Positions 47,891 to 60,410 are shown, counted from the stretch's first letter. The stretch is 64,000 nt of DNA from Chinchilla lanigera (GCF_000276665.1 NW_004955447.1:13011759-13075758); one strand, 5' to 3'. Numbers and translations: made by a program. Notes: generated by a model not told the origin, from the sequence alone.

Positions 47891-50247
47891 CACATATTCC
47901 TATGATTGTATAAGGCCACACATACTTACTAATTGGAAAGTTCCTTTCTTACAATCATCAGTATGCAAAGATCGATGAGTTTAGGGGACTTAATGTTTAA
48001 AATGGCTACTCAAAAGCCATTAGCTGTAAGAATGACATTTATAAGACATTACTCTGAGCACTTCATTAGTTTGGCTACATCCTGAAGCAATCTTTAATAA
48101 TTTCTTTAATGGAATGAGCAGATCAGAACTGTAATGAACCTCTTCATCCTTTTCTTTTAAATGGACATTTCATTAGGTAAAATAGACATTTGATCTTCCA
48201 TGTGCTGTTTTGGAGCATATTGTAAAAATTGTTTTTATAAATAACTTTGGTCATTTTGTTATTTTTAAAGACTGTCTTTATCTTGATGAGCCAAAGTTAT
48301 ATTTCTGAGGCTCCAGCTACTAGAATGCAGAGCTAAAATAAATTCATAATTCCAATCCTTTTCTTTCTTCCACATCAGAGCTCAGACACTTGTAAACAAC
48401 TGTAAATGCTGCATCCCATTAAGCCTCTTTATTTCTACACGTGATGGAAGGAGATCACCGGTGCTGAGCAGCCGGTCAAGGCGTGTGCAATGACATCACA
48501 CTGCCTTCATCCCAGGCTGGAGTCCTGGGTTTACTCCTTCACTCCAAGTATGTCCCCAAAATTAGGGAATTCATTGCTGTCAGTCAAGTGACAGGGCAGA
48601 CTGGCAGACTCAGTGAATTAGAATCATAAGCAATGTGGTAGGGTGTTTCTAGGCTTGAAACTGTTGCAAAAGTGGAACAAAATATTTATACCTATTATAA
48701 TGCCATAGTCTTGGTGTACGGTGACAAAAAAAGCAGTAATGAAGTTTTCAGGTTGAAATTATAAAATCAATAGATAGGCAAGACTTAAATTTATTTTATA
48801 GATCTTTTGGTCACATGTAGAAACCAAAATCTCTGTTACACAGTTGATTTTGAAAAGCAATCACCTTCCCCTTCGTAAAAACATATGATGCATAAACAAC
48901 TAAACAAAAGAAAATCTGACCATGTGTTTAAAACTATTATAGCTAAGTCCACTTTATGGCTTTCTTTGCAACACGGATTATAGTAAAATTGTTTTTTAAC
49001 TCTAAAACATTAGAATCAATGAAGACAGGAGAATAAATAACCAACTTTGTACAGTTGACTTCAAACTGTTTACAATCTTTATTTTTTTTAAATGGAAAGG
49101 CAGAAAGGCAGACAAGCCAGAAAGACAAGTCTCGCTGTCTTTGTACTGCCAGAAACTGGCCACTGATGTGACCAGAGGTGGCAAGATAAATATTGTGAGA
49201 AAATCTATGTGGGTAAAGCCCTGAAAGCCAAAACTATAAATGAATGAATACGTTAATAAATTAAATAAATCACAAAAGACATTTTCAAATGCAACACAGG
49301 ATTGGAGTGCAATGAACAATAGAAAAAAGCAATTCTTTATGTATAGTTTATCTTTGTAAATAGTTTTTATTATAAGCAACTCCAAATCCTCTTAGAAAAA
49401 GGTGAAATGTTAATATAGAATTAAATAAAATAAATAGGACTATAACACTGGTTTATTATATTTTCTTAAAGTAATAATGAATTCATCCCTTTAAGAAATC
49501 AATCAAATCTCACTTGGTCAAACTTTATCAACTTATTTGGGAGTCCGAGCTGGCCCTGCAACTTAATGTTTTCTTAACTTAACTATACCACCCTGCAACT
49601 TAATGTTTTCTGCCTTGAGTCCTCTAAATATGGAAAACAGCAATTGCTCCATGAAAAACTGCTAATGGTCTTATTTTTGGAAAAAGGGAGGGCAGAGGTT
49701 AATAATAAACTTATAGTTCAACTTTAAGCAATAGGAGAGCAAAGTGCTCTTAGCCAATGAAAGACAGCTTGAAAATTGGAAATTGAAATGTATTATCAAC
49801 TGTGAACAAAAAAGACACATTCTTAATAGAAAATTTGTTCTTAACTACTAAAATGCATATTTGTTTTCTCAGAATTTCAACATAAGATCAGTATGAGAAG
49901 TACTTTTTAAAGAAAATATTTGTTCCCTGTCTTTTAGAGTTAATTTGTCCACATTGATCTAGACAATACTTGAAGCATTTTTTTCCTTGTTTATGTTTTG
50001 AGTATTTTAAAGTATTTGATTTTGTCTTCCATCCACAATAACTTTTTTATTTATACATTCATTTTATTTGTTTCAGTAGTAGATAATTTAACTTAGGAAT
50101 TCAACTTTTTAATAATCAGCTGGTATATCAGGAAACAGAAAATACTGGCTCTATCTTAGCACTGAACCCAAATACTAAATCAGGCTAGCACCAGAGAAGA
50201 AATCCCTGCCAGCTCTGGTGCTCATGTACAACTATAGAGATGCAGTG
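47891..50247. other. Repeat-poor non-coding sequence
   Basis: No transposon recognised over about 2.3 kb. A small local duplication is listed separately at 49554-49611. The part at 48000-48450 has a conserved-element-like look (few repeats, many TAAT words), with no direct evidence. Confidence 0.3.
49554..49611 (+). repeat. Local 21-bp direct duplication
   Basis: ccctgcaacttaatgttttc plus t occurs at 49554-49574 and again at 49591-49611, exact, with a 37-bp period. Confidence 0.9.
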
Positions 50248-50562
50248 TGTTTTGGATGAATGTTCCCTAAAGAGTCCTGTGTAAAGGCTTGGTCCTCAGG
50301 GGGATGTATTGGGAGGTGCTGTGGGCACATAAGAGGTGAAATCTAGGGGGAAGCTTTTAGGTCATTGGAGGTGTGTCTTCAAAGAGGATTGCAGGACCCT
50401 ATTCTCTTTCCCTCTCTTTGTTCCCTTGAGGTGTAACCACTTAATCTTACACATTGCTCCCACCATGATATGATAATTTTAACACAGTCCAAGTAAACTT
50501 TTTTTTTAGAGAAATGATTGTCTCAAGTGTTTTGCTGCCATAATGGAAAGCTAAGAAATACA
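50248..50562 (+). mobile_element. MaLR-type LTR
   Basis: Starts TGTTTTGGATGAATGTTC. It continues 'gtgtaaaggcttggtcctca', 'gatgtattgggaggtgctgt', 'ggtcattggaggtgtgtctt', 'ctattctctttccctctctt', 'aagtaaactttttttt' and ends 'ggaaagctaagaaataca'. About 315 bp in the normal MaLR order. No TSD seen. Confidence 0.78.
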
Positions 50563-53024
50563 AGAAATCAACAGGTTTTTGGGATACTTTTTCAGAAACG
50601 GTTAAACTATGGATTAATTCAATGAATCAGTAAAGTGCAAGTGGTTTCATAGGATTTACAGTATCTTTATTATCATGATAATATAACGCATAGTAAGATA
50701 AAAGGTCAAGCAGAACACAACTGGGACACAGGTCAGAGAGATTGATGGCATAAAGCACTGGGCAAAACCAGGGAAAGTTTTGGTGGGTAGGGCCAAAATG
50801 TCTAAAGAAGCTTCTTGTTCCTGCATTATTAATTCCACGTACTTTTTCACAAATGAAATCTCTATATCATCCAGTTCACCTGAAAGAAAATGAATTCTAC
50901 CTACAGTTTGTAGATTTAATCCCTGTTTGTTTTTATTTGTTTCACTGTTTCATCCTGAAAAATTAAGTCTAAGTCTCAAGTGTTTGGACCACATTTTCAA
51001 ACTCTTAGGAAAAGGACTTATTACCAAGAGACTGTCTTAGTCCAAAACTATTTGTGTTGGAAATGTCACATTGTTCTTTCTGAAGAGCAGCACGAACACA
51101 GTTGCTCTTTGAAAATATGTAAATCTAGGAAGATGGATACAATTTGGGACATATAATGAGTGTCCATCTCTGACTAGCTTTCTTTGTAAATCAGAAAGTG
51201 GCACAAAAAAGTCACAGGAAAGACTCATTTTAAATAAAAAGAAAATAGTATTAAAAGCAAAGTATTAAAAGCAAGTACACAGAAGGCAAAAGAGAACAAG
51301 ATCACACTAAGACCATTTGGACATGTTAGGTATTTTGACAGGCTAGTTTGAGTAAAGTGAATATCTACTTTAGAGTTTTTAAGTACAGGTGTGATTTTAA
51401 TTCAGTTAGTATTTTTAAAAGATTATCTTAGCCGCTGGCTACATCTAAGACTTTCATGAAACTGAGTGTTCTGCTAAAAGAAGAAGAGGGGGAAATGGAA
51501 ATCTTGTACTTCAAGAGCTGCAATGACCACAGAAAACATGTAAGAGAAAAATGCGCTGGCTTATATTTGCAAAGATAATCTGTCTTTGTGGAACTGTAAT
51601 CAAATCAAGGAACAGCATCTGAATTTAGAATTTATTGGACAATACTGAACAGAAATTTCCATAGAGATAAACAAAGCAATTGTCTTTCATCAGATCTACA
51701 GAGACTCATCACAAGACCTCATCTTTGAAACTGATGAAAGTCTAGTCCTACCTAAAAATTCCCAAACTGTTTCTACTGCTTTGTCAGCCTTTGAAGGTTT
51801 TGCCCACTATGGATATCTGAACACTCAACAGAGGACCTTATTTGATAAGATTTAACCCTTTCAACACAAAAGCTAGCTGTTATTATCATCTCTTATTCTA
51901 GCACAATCTTTCTCAGACTTTCCTTTTAGAAACATACAGACCTTAATATGACTTTGATCCAATCCTTAAATGATTGGAGACTTATTGTTTTTATTTATAA
52001 AACTTTATTACCTATTGTACAGATTTATTTTGAAGTCTAAATATTTAAGCGTCTATCTCAAAATCTGCTGTATAAAAAGCCCTTGATGACCACCAGTCTT
52101 AATTAAGTTTGGGAAATAAACTCTCTTTGGAAGTTTATGCACGTAACTTACAAGATAGTCATGGCAGAATGAGCAAAATTCTTTGCTGAAACTCTATTTT
52201 ATTTAACCATTTTATAAACTACAATTTAGTGGAAAACGAAAGTTTCAGCAGACAAGAGTAGGTTTGAGATCAGGTTTCCCAGGAAACATAGTTCTCACTG
52301 TAGACTGACTTTCTGAAGAATGAAATACACACTCATATTACTTCAATAAAAGGTGGGATGATTTTAATAATGTTCGTACATGCCATGGGACAGAATATCC
52401 ATTAAAAAGCAAGACAACTCAACACATGAGCTACTCGCTCCTCTCTCTGGAATCCTAGGGAACCTCTCTATATTGAATTGCTGCCTACTTACTTTATAAT
52501 ATTTTTGTAATAATTTTGTTTTCCTGCAAATTTACTGGTAAGATTGGCTTTCTCTGAATCTCCTATTACTTTTGATCCTACCTCAATTGCCTATATTACC
52601 TTATGTGTTTTTATTTTAATGACCTCCAAGTTTGGGCTGTCTTATACAATGATACAATAGCCATAAGCCAGACTACAAGAGGTATTCATAGAACTTTTGT
52701 ATGTTTTTAATGCTCCCTCAAGTTTTATACCATATTCATGATCATCTGTTTTGAGGTAACCTTTTCAGGAAAAGAAATTTTATCTAAGACAAAATATTGT
52801 CAGATCAAATTCATTTCAAAGCTGCCAGCCATTGCTAATAAGGGGTCCTTCAACAATTATTCTTTAACATGAAATATCAGCAGCAATGCCTGAAATAAGA
52901 GAAGACATAGCTAACGTTAATAGGAGTTGTCTGTCATGAATTCATCTTTGTTGTTAAATATTTTTAGTATTGTAAAATGAAGATAACTACTAATATGCAC
53001 ATAATCAAAAATGTAAGCTAATTG
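50563..53024. other. Non-coding, nothing recognised
   Basis: About 2.5 kb of AT-rich unique-looking sequence without SINEs or LTRs. Confidence 0.4.
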
Positions 53025-53129
53025 TTCAGAAATCTCAAAATTATATTTTGAGAAAGTTTAGTCTCCACTAAAAGTTTAATCTCCACTAAATTCAGAAATC
53101 TCAAAATTATATTTTGAGAAAGTTTAGTC
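53025..53129 (+). repeat. Tandem 66-bp duplication with an internal palindrome
   Basis: A 39-base sequence is exactly repeated at 53025-53063 and 53091-53129 (period 66). Each copy contains the perfect inverted repeat TCTCAAAAT-TAT-ATTTTGAGA. Between them 'agtttagtctccactaaa' is itself duplicated with one change. Confidence 0.93.
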
Positions 53130-53529
53130 GATATGAGGGGTGATTTTAAATTTGAATCAGATTACAGATACTTAATTTGCAATATCTACATTTTGTTGGC
53201 TAATCCTCCTTTTAACAAATCCAAATCACTACTCTCCTCCAGTTGTACCTCTCCCATGTCTATCATCTCATTTTATAACAGTTAAGAACCTTAAGAAGCC
53301 TCTCTGAAGTGTTCGGGTAATAGCTGTGGCCCTCCAGGAATTCCTGCCTGTCTATATTTCTTCTCAACAGCCATTTAGTTGGCATTTGGTGCCCTTGAAT
53401 CTCCAGAGTGGTCCATCAGCTTCCCAAGCTTACTGGGAACTCACCTTGCCTGAAATACTACTTCCTGACAGAGTGACAAAACCCTCAAGATGCCAAAAGT
53501 ATGTTGTGCTTCCTTCTTTATACATCTAA
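53130..53529. other. Non-coding, nothing recognised
   Basis: A 67-codon frame at 53326-53529 has no recognisable domain and no signs of an exon. Confidence 0.3.
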
Positions 53530-53640
53530 TACACTCTTATTGAATGTCTAATGACTTGCAGAATTATATAGATCATGAAAATATAGCAACAGACAAGACA
53601 CTGATGATACTTACCCTGAAATTTAACGTTCTTGCTGTGC
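53530..53640 (-). mobile_element. L2 fossil, reverse
   Basis: 'actcttattgaatgtctaat' then 'tatagcaacagacaagacac' and 'cttaccctgaaatttaacgt' follow the reversed L2 3' end. Confidence 0.5.
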
Positions 53641-53689
53641 TCACAAATGCTGACATCACTACTTAGCCAAGAAAGTGCTGGAGAGGAGG

Positions 53690-54315
53690 TGGTGAAGTTG
53701 GAACCTTCATGCTCTGTTGATAGAAATGGGAAATGGTGCAACCACTATCTGAACAGTATTGACTTTCCTCCAAATTTAAAAATAGAACTACCATATTATT
53801 CAGCTAACTGACTTTGGGGTATACTCTCAAAAACAAGTAAGGGCACAGTGTTGAAAAGAAAATTGTAGGAGGATTATTTCCAAAATCTGAAAAATGAAAA
53901 CAGCTCATGTGCATTGAAAGATAGGTGGACCCAGTGTAGTATATATTTGAATATGATTCCACCTTGAAAGGATGGGAATTCCTGATACATCTGGGACATG
54001 GATGAACCTTGAAAACATTATGCTAAATGAAGCAAGTCAGTCACAATAAAGCCAGTTCTGTATAATCCTGCTTATATGAGATGCTGGAATGCTCTGATTC
54101 ATCAGGACAAAAATAGGAGGAAGCTGGGTGGGAGAGATAAGGGAGACTTCTTTAATGAGTAAAACTTTCAGCAACACAGGATGAAAAAGTACTGGAGATT
54201 AGTTGTACAGAAATGTAAATGTACGTAACATCATTGAACTGCATATTTTAAAAATGGCTAAGATGGTAAATTGTATGTTATGTGTAGTCTGCCACAACGA
54301 AAACTTGAGAAAGAT
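53690..54315 (+). mobile_element. Ancient L1 3' end (ORF2 tail and 3' UTR)
   Basis: Sense L1 pattern: 'aaaaatagaactaccatatt', 'gacatggatgaaccttgaaa', 'acattatgctaaatgaagca', 'ctgcttatatgagatgctgg', then a diverged 3' UTR to about 54315. Some internal segments are deleted. No frame survives. Confidence 0.85.
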
Positions 54316-54643
54316 ATCTCTGCCATGTTTCTGGAGGGCTACAGAATTTCTTATAGCAATTTAGAGAATCAGCCTTACACATTACCATATGTCACACATG
54401 CGCCAGATCTCTCAAAGAGCATCTTCAAAGCAGCTTCTATGTGAAATACTTTTAGGGAATTCAGAGTTAATCTCTAACATTGAGTAAAAGAGACACAATA
54501 GCAGGAAGACCCTAAGTAACCTTTCCTTTTTGCTTTGGGAACAACAAGATCCTCATTTTCTCAATTACTCTTCAGTTCTCCACTGCTTATGGAATCTTGT
54601 AGTTAGCTACCAGGCGAATCAGAAGGGAGAAGGTGTGCTAATA
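54316..54643. other. Non-coding, nothing recognised
   Basis: Spacer between the L1 tail and an LTR. Confidence 0.4.
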
Positions 54644-55312
54644 ACCTCTGTTGCGGTCAGGGTTCACAGGGAGTAGGTTTAACACAGGACACAAAATTCA
54701 TGGGAATGTCTTATAATATTCACCCAAAGCATCAAATGCAGAAGAGTGCCAGAAATCTTTCCACACACTGGAGACCAAAGAATCCAGCTGAGGGTCTGGA
54801 GTGTATGGCAACGTCATGCATAAATCCAGCTGAAGACCAGAAGCCCATGGCAATGTCCTCTATGAGTCCAACTGGGGGTCTAGAGCCCACAAGCATGTCT
54901 CATGCAAGTCTGTGTCAATGATCCGCACTGGAAGGGCCCAAAGGTCAGTGGTGGAAACTAGAAAGTCTGTGCTGGTAGGATGAAGGATCTGTGCCAGCAG
55001 GCTGGGATCTGCACTGGAGCCAGGAAGTGATGCTCAAGGTAAAGACCAGAGCTCCCCTGAAGAGAACCACAGCCATCCTCAGTGACAGCGAGGACCTGAG
55101 CTCTGCAGACAATGAGAAAAACTGAGTTTGTATCAGGAAAACCAGCATGACAGGCTTCTCTAGGAGAATCAACAGTGCACCATCTTCCCATCCAGTTCTC
55201 TTTTTATGCTCTTGGCAACCATCCTTAGGTGCACCTTCCACACCCAGCGCCAGGCTGACTCTGTTCAGCTGGGTATCACAAATTGACCATTAATTAAATC
55301 CACCACAGCCTC
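54644..55312 (-). mobile_element. LTR with internal 42-bp tandem repeat, reverse
   Basis: The LTR is about 54649-55307 (659 bp). On its own strand it begins TGTGGTGGATTTAATTAA and ends CCGCAACA. The flanks acctc (54644-54648) and gcctc (55308-55312) make a 5-bp TSD with one mismatch. The size suggests an ERVL/ERV1-type rather than a MaLR LTR; family unknown. It contains three 42-bp repeats (see next entry). Confidence 0.68.
54781..54906 (+). repeat. 42-bp tandem repeat, three units
   Basis: Units begin aatccagctg, aatccagctg and agtccaactg. They show motifs such as 'gaccagaagcccatggcaat' with variable ends, at a strict 42-base period. Since 42 is a multiple of 3, the frame on + shows a matching 14-residue repeat, but this is a consequence of the repeat and not evidence for a protein. 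Confidence 0.85.
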
Positions 55313-55739
55313 ATATTTCCAATTGCCTTCTTCCGATCTGAGCCAGCTTTACCCATAAATGACCTATTCTTTTCCTCACACTCCAGCAAATGATTCATCA
55401 ATATAGAATTTGTATCAACAAGTAAATTAGATGCAAGAAGGCATTGCTCACATTTTATATCAAGATCTTGCATACATATGATATGTCTATTAAAATGAAA
55501 TACAAAAAGTCATTTAATTTATGGCAGTAAAATAGCATGTGAAAGCTGTCCATTAAGAACTCCTCAGAGAGTCAAAGTAGACTGGGGCTAATCTCCATAT
55601 TTAAATGTATTTACGCAGTGAACATGGACAACAACATAAAATCTGCACTGTAAATGTGGGAAACAGTCTAGCCATTAAAAAAAATGCTCCATATAACATA
55701 TAAATGCCAAATTGTAATTTTTACTTCAGTGAATCGGTT
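55313..55739. other. Non-coding, nothing recognised
   Basis: AT-rich spacer. Confidence 0.4.
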
Positions 55740-55905
55740 CTAGTATAAGTAATCTTTACTGCTTGTCCCACTGGACAGGGAAAGTAAGGTCCACAGAGGC
55801 GAGGCGATGTCTCAAGATTGCACAACCAGGTGATAGAAGAGCCAGATTGCTCATCCTCAGCCAGCGCCTTCTTTCCCTTCTTCGTATCAAACCAATCAAA
55901 GAAAC
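55740..55905 (-). mobile_element. MIR SINE fossil
   Basis: Reverse MIR: 'ggacagggaaagtaaggtcc', 'acagaggcgaggcgatgtct', 'attgcacaaccaggtgatag', 'aagagccagattgctcatcc'. The order matches MIR through the conserved core. Confidence 0.78.
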
Positions 55906-58900
55906 CATTGTGTAATGTGGCCAAGCATTCCTACTGACTATAATTTGAACATCTTTCCTGCTTGTTATGAAACAGGAAGTTAGAATTCAGAGGATGGACC
56001 TTAGAGATTACACTTTCTACTCCTTTGTCATTTTAACTTTTCCATTTCATGTTGGTCAATTTACAATATTTGTATATTTTACCATAATTCACGCAAAAGT
56101 GTTTCATTTAAATGAGATACCATTCCTCTTTTTACTTCACAATTTATCATCTAGACAAAAATGTTATACTAGGCACACTCACACAATGTTATATTTTAAT
56201 AACATATTAGAATGTCATTCTTTCAATATTATATATTTATTGGTACTAGAGAGCTCAGCAGAGAGCACCATAATGCAGTTGTTATGCTTCTGATACTTGA
56301 TCACGGTAGGAAAAAAGGAGGAAAAGCAGCAGATGTAGGAGCTGAATGTGACAGGTCTATTTCAAAACATACCTGGGGGAGTATCCTAGCACTTTGGCCA
56401 GACCCAGTCTTGTCCTACAGGCTACAGGGTCTTTACAGGGTCATGGGAAGAAGCAGACTCCAGTGAAAGGTGGGTGTGGCCACCTGCAGGAATAGGGCTT
56501 GAGAAGGGGTAGTGCTTGCCCAGGGAAAGGCCTGGGAGCATGTAAGGTGAAGTGGTTGTTACGAAGAGCAGGGCTGATAGAGCTGCATCACTGGGTGCAG
56601 CTGTGGCCTGAGTGGGTCAGGCTGCTTACTGACCAGTCTCAGACGCAGCAGTGCTACCCTTCAGATTACCTGTGAGATTCCTAAATCTTGAGCCTTTGCA
56701 CCGTATTTTTGTTTGAGATCATTTTTTCTGGTTGTTCTTTGGCTTTTTGACTAGTGAGAGAAGTGTTACACAGAAATAATTCAGAATAAATGGAAGTGCA
56801 TGTAAGAAAGGAAAGATCCAGGATAAATGCAAGTTGCTCATTCATCACTGTCATCTGGCTGGCGTAACCACTCTGATGGGTTGGCACCTCTCCTTTTCTT
56901 AAGTATACAGAAGTGATTCGACCTTATTGGCTGTCATCAGGGGCTGTCATCAAAGGTAGGAACAGTTGCTCTGAGCAGATACTATCACTTTAATGATGTT
57001 GTCCAAAAAATAAACTATTTGTTGTTATTTAGTATGTACAAACTTTCAAAGCAAAAAGAAAGGCTCAATCTGGTTTTTATTTTTAAGTCAACAACAGCCT
57101 TGAATCATTTATAATATACCAAAGAAGATCAAAACTCTGCTATTTAAGATGTGCAACTGTTCCCAGCGTAACCTTCCCATTGAATCAATAGTGTACAACC
57201 TGCTCTAAAATGACACCAACCATTAGACTTTTCTGAACAATTATTTTTTTTCAGATCTATATGCTGATAGAGGAAAAAGAAAAGAAAAATGCTACTTCAA
57301 TATTTTTTCATATTTTTTCCATTCCTATTCTCAAAATGTTATCATGGTGAGCAGTATAAGCCCTCGAATGTTTCAGCAAGGAGAAAAAATGTGGCATGAT
57401 AAATCAATTTTGTTGGAGTTACTGGGAATAATAGAAATTGTGTTTGTTCAGGGATGGGTCCAATGACTTGGTTCTACCACTATTAGAAGAAAATTATGCT
57501 AGTTTAAGAGGCACACGCATGTTTATTATGAACGCAGTAGATTATCCTGTGAGTAGTATGAGAAAGCACACAGACCTTAACTTCACTTCTATTCAGCAAC
57601 ATCAGCAAATGTGTTGTTTGGTAAGTCTCTACCTGCTTGGAAGGGAGGGCTCTCCAGCTTTCTGTACAAGTGTGTACATGTCGTGAGATAAATCCTAACT
57701 GAACTGTGATTTAATTCTGAGTTAAGAAACTGAATATCCCAGGTCCTACTGACTTGGCATCTGAGTACGAAGGTGATGTAATATAACCCAGTCAGCAAAG
57801 TATACACATTTTTTGTTTTCTCTGTTGATGGATGATGGACTTCTATCCACTCTCTCATGCTCCTTTTTTGAATATAAAACCTGACCCACATCTTCCAGGC
57901 TCTTGTGCCTGCATGGGATCCATAGTTGTCAATGGACCAGTTAAAGTTCTGGGCACAATGAAAAACAAACCTTAGGACGTTGGCCATTCCAGTTTACTAA
58001 CCTGTCAGACTCATCTTTGCAATAATGAGGGGTCTCTAGCATAGATGCTGAAGAGTTCAAAACAGAGATAGTAGCACTGATGCTAGGACATTGAAGAAAG
58101 GCAGTGGAAATACACCAGAATCACCTAAAACAAATAGCATTATTTAGACACTGCAGAAACATGGCAGCATAGCTGAGATTAGAACAGGTCCTCCTTCAGA
58201 GAGCTTCCCTTGGTAACAATGTCTATCTTATGAATTATGTGAACTATTTTATTACGCCCATGCACTGAGGAATCAATCAATATTGCTACAATATGATGAT
58301 GATTGTAATTACAATTCACAGATGAATGATGTTTTATTGTTCTGGGTGAATTGCAATTTTCTAGGCAAAAAATGCTTGTTTTGTTAAAAAACAAGGGAGG
58401 GGAGTGAAATTGTATACAGTTAAAATACTCAGACCTACTATAATCAGTTATCAGTAATGAAATTTGTACAGCAGGGACATACTTTATAAAATTTATGTAA
58501 TGTAGAGAAAAGGATGAGCAATTATAGACCATTGTGACCAATTATTTTGTTTTTTGATTGTTCCGTCACTTTTCATCAGATGATGCTTTAGTTGTTGGCT
58601 CTATCTAGACCCTGATCTGACATTTAGTTAGTTAAAGGCAGACAACAGAGAGGAATTTGAAGAAAAATTTGGGACATGTTTAGGGAAAATGAGCAAGCAC
58701 ACGTGAGGTTATTTTTCCATATTAGACCATGCAACTTTTTAAAGTCCACCAATTAAGATGACAAAAGAAATAGGTAGTATATGCAAACTAAGTATTTATG
58801 GCAAATTATGCCAAGGGAATTTTGGTAAAGGGATACCACAAAATTTCAAGAAAGTACAAAGTTATTTTGTTATTAACAAAGCGATATCATTGCTACTCAA

Positions 58901-59230
58901 TGGCCCGAATTGGGCAGAGGTTACTATATTCAAAAGCTGAAAAGCAAGTTCACTTTAAGGAGTTGAAATCTTTACTTGAGAGACTCAGATGGAGCCTAGC
59001 TGCGCCACAAGGAAGAAGAAAGAGTAATAAAGGCTCCTGCAGGATGATTTTCTTCTGATCTATTGTCTAAACTCCATAAGGCTACACCTACTTGAAGCCT
59101 GAGGGAGGGAAGGCAGGTAATCCTTATACCTCCTCTTCCTGTGGCTTGATGCAGGTGGAGAAGTAGGAAGTGGTGTGGCCTGAGAAGAGGAAAACGCCCG
59201 CACATAAAGCGGAACGCAGGTATAGTTCTC
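55906..59230. other. Non-coding, unassigned
   Basis: About 3.3 kb without a confident repeat. The patch at 56290-56660 is GC-richer but has no gene-like structure that I can follow. The minus frame of 132 codons (57589-57987) and the plus frames at 58758-59058 have no recognisable domain; the latter end near an AATAAA (about 59025) and could be a degraded retrocopy, unproven. Confidence 0.3.
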
Positions 59231-59679
59231 TTTCTTTTTTTCTAAGGAACGCAGAACCCACATTTTATTGACATCCACATGCGCTGGGGCTCAGAGAACA
59301 GGCTGCTGGAATGGAGGCTTCGAGCTCCTGGGGCTGAGAATCCCACCCAGCGAAAAAGTGCGGTCACAGCAGACATCGCGGTCAGATCTTTGACAGTTCT
59401 TTCCTCCTTTTGCCTGGGTTTGCGTGGGGAGCACGGAGGCGTGGGCGAGGTCAGGGAGGGGAGGGCCCGGGGTGCAGGGGGGTGAGCCCGGGGCTTATAC
59501 AGTGGTGAATAAAGCAGAGGAGAGAATCTCAGCCTCCTGGCACGGCTATCTCGGCATTTTGGGCTCATAGGGCACAGAAACAATGCTTCTGTTAGTGTCA
59601 CACGAGTCCCAGACGCGGCCAGTGTCTTCTGCGCTGGCGACCGTCCTCAGGCGCCTGTTTCAGAGGGCATATAGTTTTC
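59221..59679 (-). pseudogene. Processed retrocopy of a short, unidentified transcript
   Basis: The insert, about 59231-59669, reads on the minus strand as a GC-rich, CpG-bearing sequence in an AT-rich neighbourhood. It has a canonical AATAAA (complement at 59264-59269), then 21 bases later an A-rich tail (complement at 59231-59242). The flanks tatagttctc (59221-59230) and tatagttttc (59670-59679) form a 10-bp TSD with one mismatch. All are marks of L1-mediated retroposition of a polyadenylated mRNA of about 430 nt. The longest minus frame (59242-59601, 119 codons) contains MSAVTALFRW and GARSLHSSSLFSEPQ, which resembles a mitochondrial presequence in style only. The parent gene was not recognised, so whether the frame is meaningful or disrupted is unknown. 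Confidence 0.82.
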
Positions 59680-59864
59680 AGTGTTATCAGCATGTGACGT
59701 TTTATTTACCACCAAGCTGGAGAAGGGTGTCAGTTTTACTCTTCATTTCTAAAAGAGAAAGTTCGTTTGAAAAAGACAGCAATCTGTGAGTGCCCCAGTA
59801 TCCATTCCCTATGGGCTGTGTAGATAGAAAAGAGGATTTGCAATTATAAGTGTGTGTCTTTAAG
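59680..59864. other. Non-coding, nothing recognised
   Basis: Short spacer. Confidence 0.4.
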
Positions 59865-60035
59865 GGCTAAGCAAACAAGCTCTGGAATGATTCTGCCTGA
59901 GGGTGACTCTTATGTCAATTCTTAAATTGTGAGACCCTGAATAAAATTACTTGTCTTCTTTGTGTACCAATTTCTTCATCTGTGCAGTGACAGTCTTACA
60001 AATCTTCATTCAGACAAGTGTTTTGAGTACTTAAG
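59865..60035 (+). mobile_element. MIR SINE fossil
   Basis: Sense MIR: 'gtgagaccctgaataaaatt', 'acttgtcttctttgtgtacc', 'aatttcttcatctgtgcagt', then 'tcattcagacaagtgttttg'. Moderately diverged. Confidence 0.65.
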
Positions 60036-60277
60036 GAGAAACACACGTAAGTTGAACAGAGAAAATTCAAAGCGAGTGTCGGGAAATGCAGAGGTCCTGC
60101 TCTCAGAGAGAAACAGGAAGAATGGACGCCAAAAACAAGCGCTGGGAATTCAGCTTCTCACGTCTTTCTCCTCCTATTTTCCACTATTTACTTTCTCCTC
60201 TTATTTTAGACTAAAGAATCATTGCAGGTAATGATACTTTAAAGAGCAAAATAAAAGGTGATAAGAAACAAGGATAT

Positions 60278-60410
60278 AGACCTTTTGGAGATTTTAATCA
60301 ATTTTTTTTTTGTTTTTGGTACCAGGAATTGAACTCAGGACCTTGCAATTAGCAAGCAGGTGCTTATGCCACTGAGCTACATCCCTGGCCCCTTTTGGAG
60401 ATTCTAAAGG
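60278..60410 (-). mobile_element. ID SINE with TSD, reverse
   Basis: T tract at about 60301-60316, then 'ggtaccaggaattgaactca', 'ggaccttgcaattagcaagc', 'gccactgagctacatccctg'. The flanks 'ccttttggagattttaa' (about 60281) and 'ccttttggagattctaa' (about 60392) form a TSD with one mismatch. Confidence 0.94.

Noticed and set aside
47684..47921. Frames crossing the second gap
   Set aside because: Composed largely of N and TA repeat.
54700..54921. Protein with 14-residue repeats
   Set aside because: It is the translation of the 42-bp tandem repeat inside an LTR and has no independent support.
57589..57987. 132-codon minus frame without repeats
   Set aside because: No recognisable domain, no clear splice sites; open frames of this size occur by chance in 64 kb. 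Kept only as a remark.
58758..59058. Overlapping plus frames ending near an AATAAA
   Set aside because: No A tail at the right distance and no TSD were found, and the peptides were not recognised; left as unassigned.
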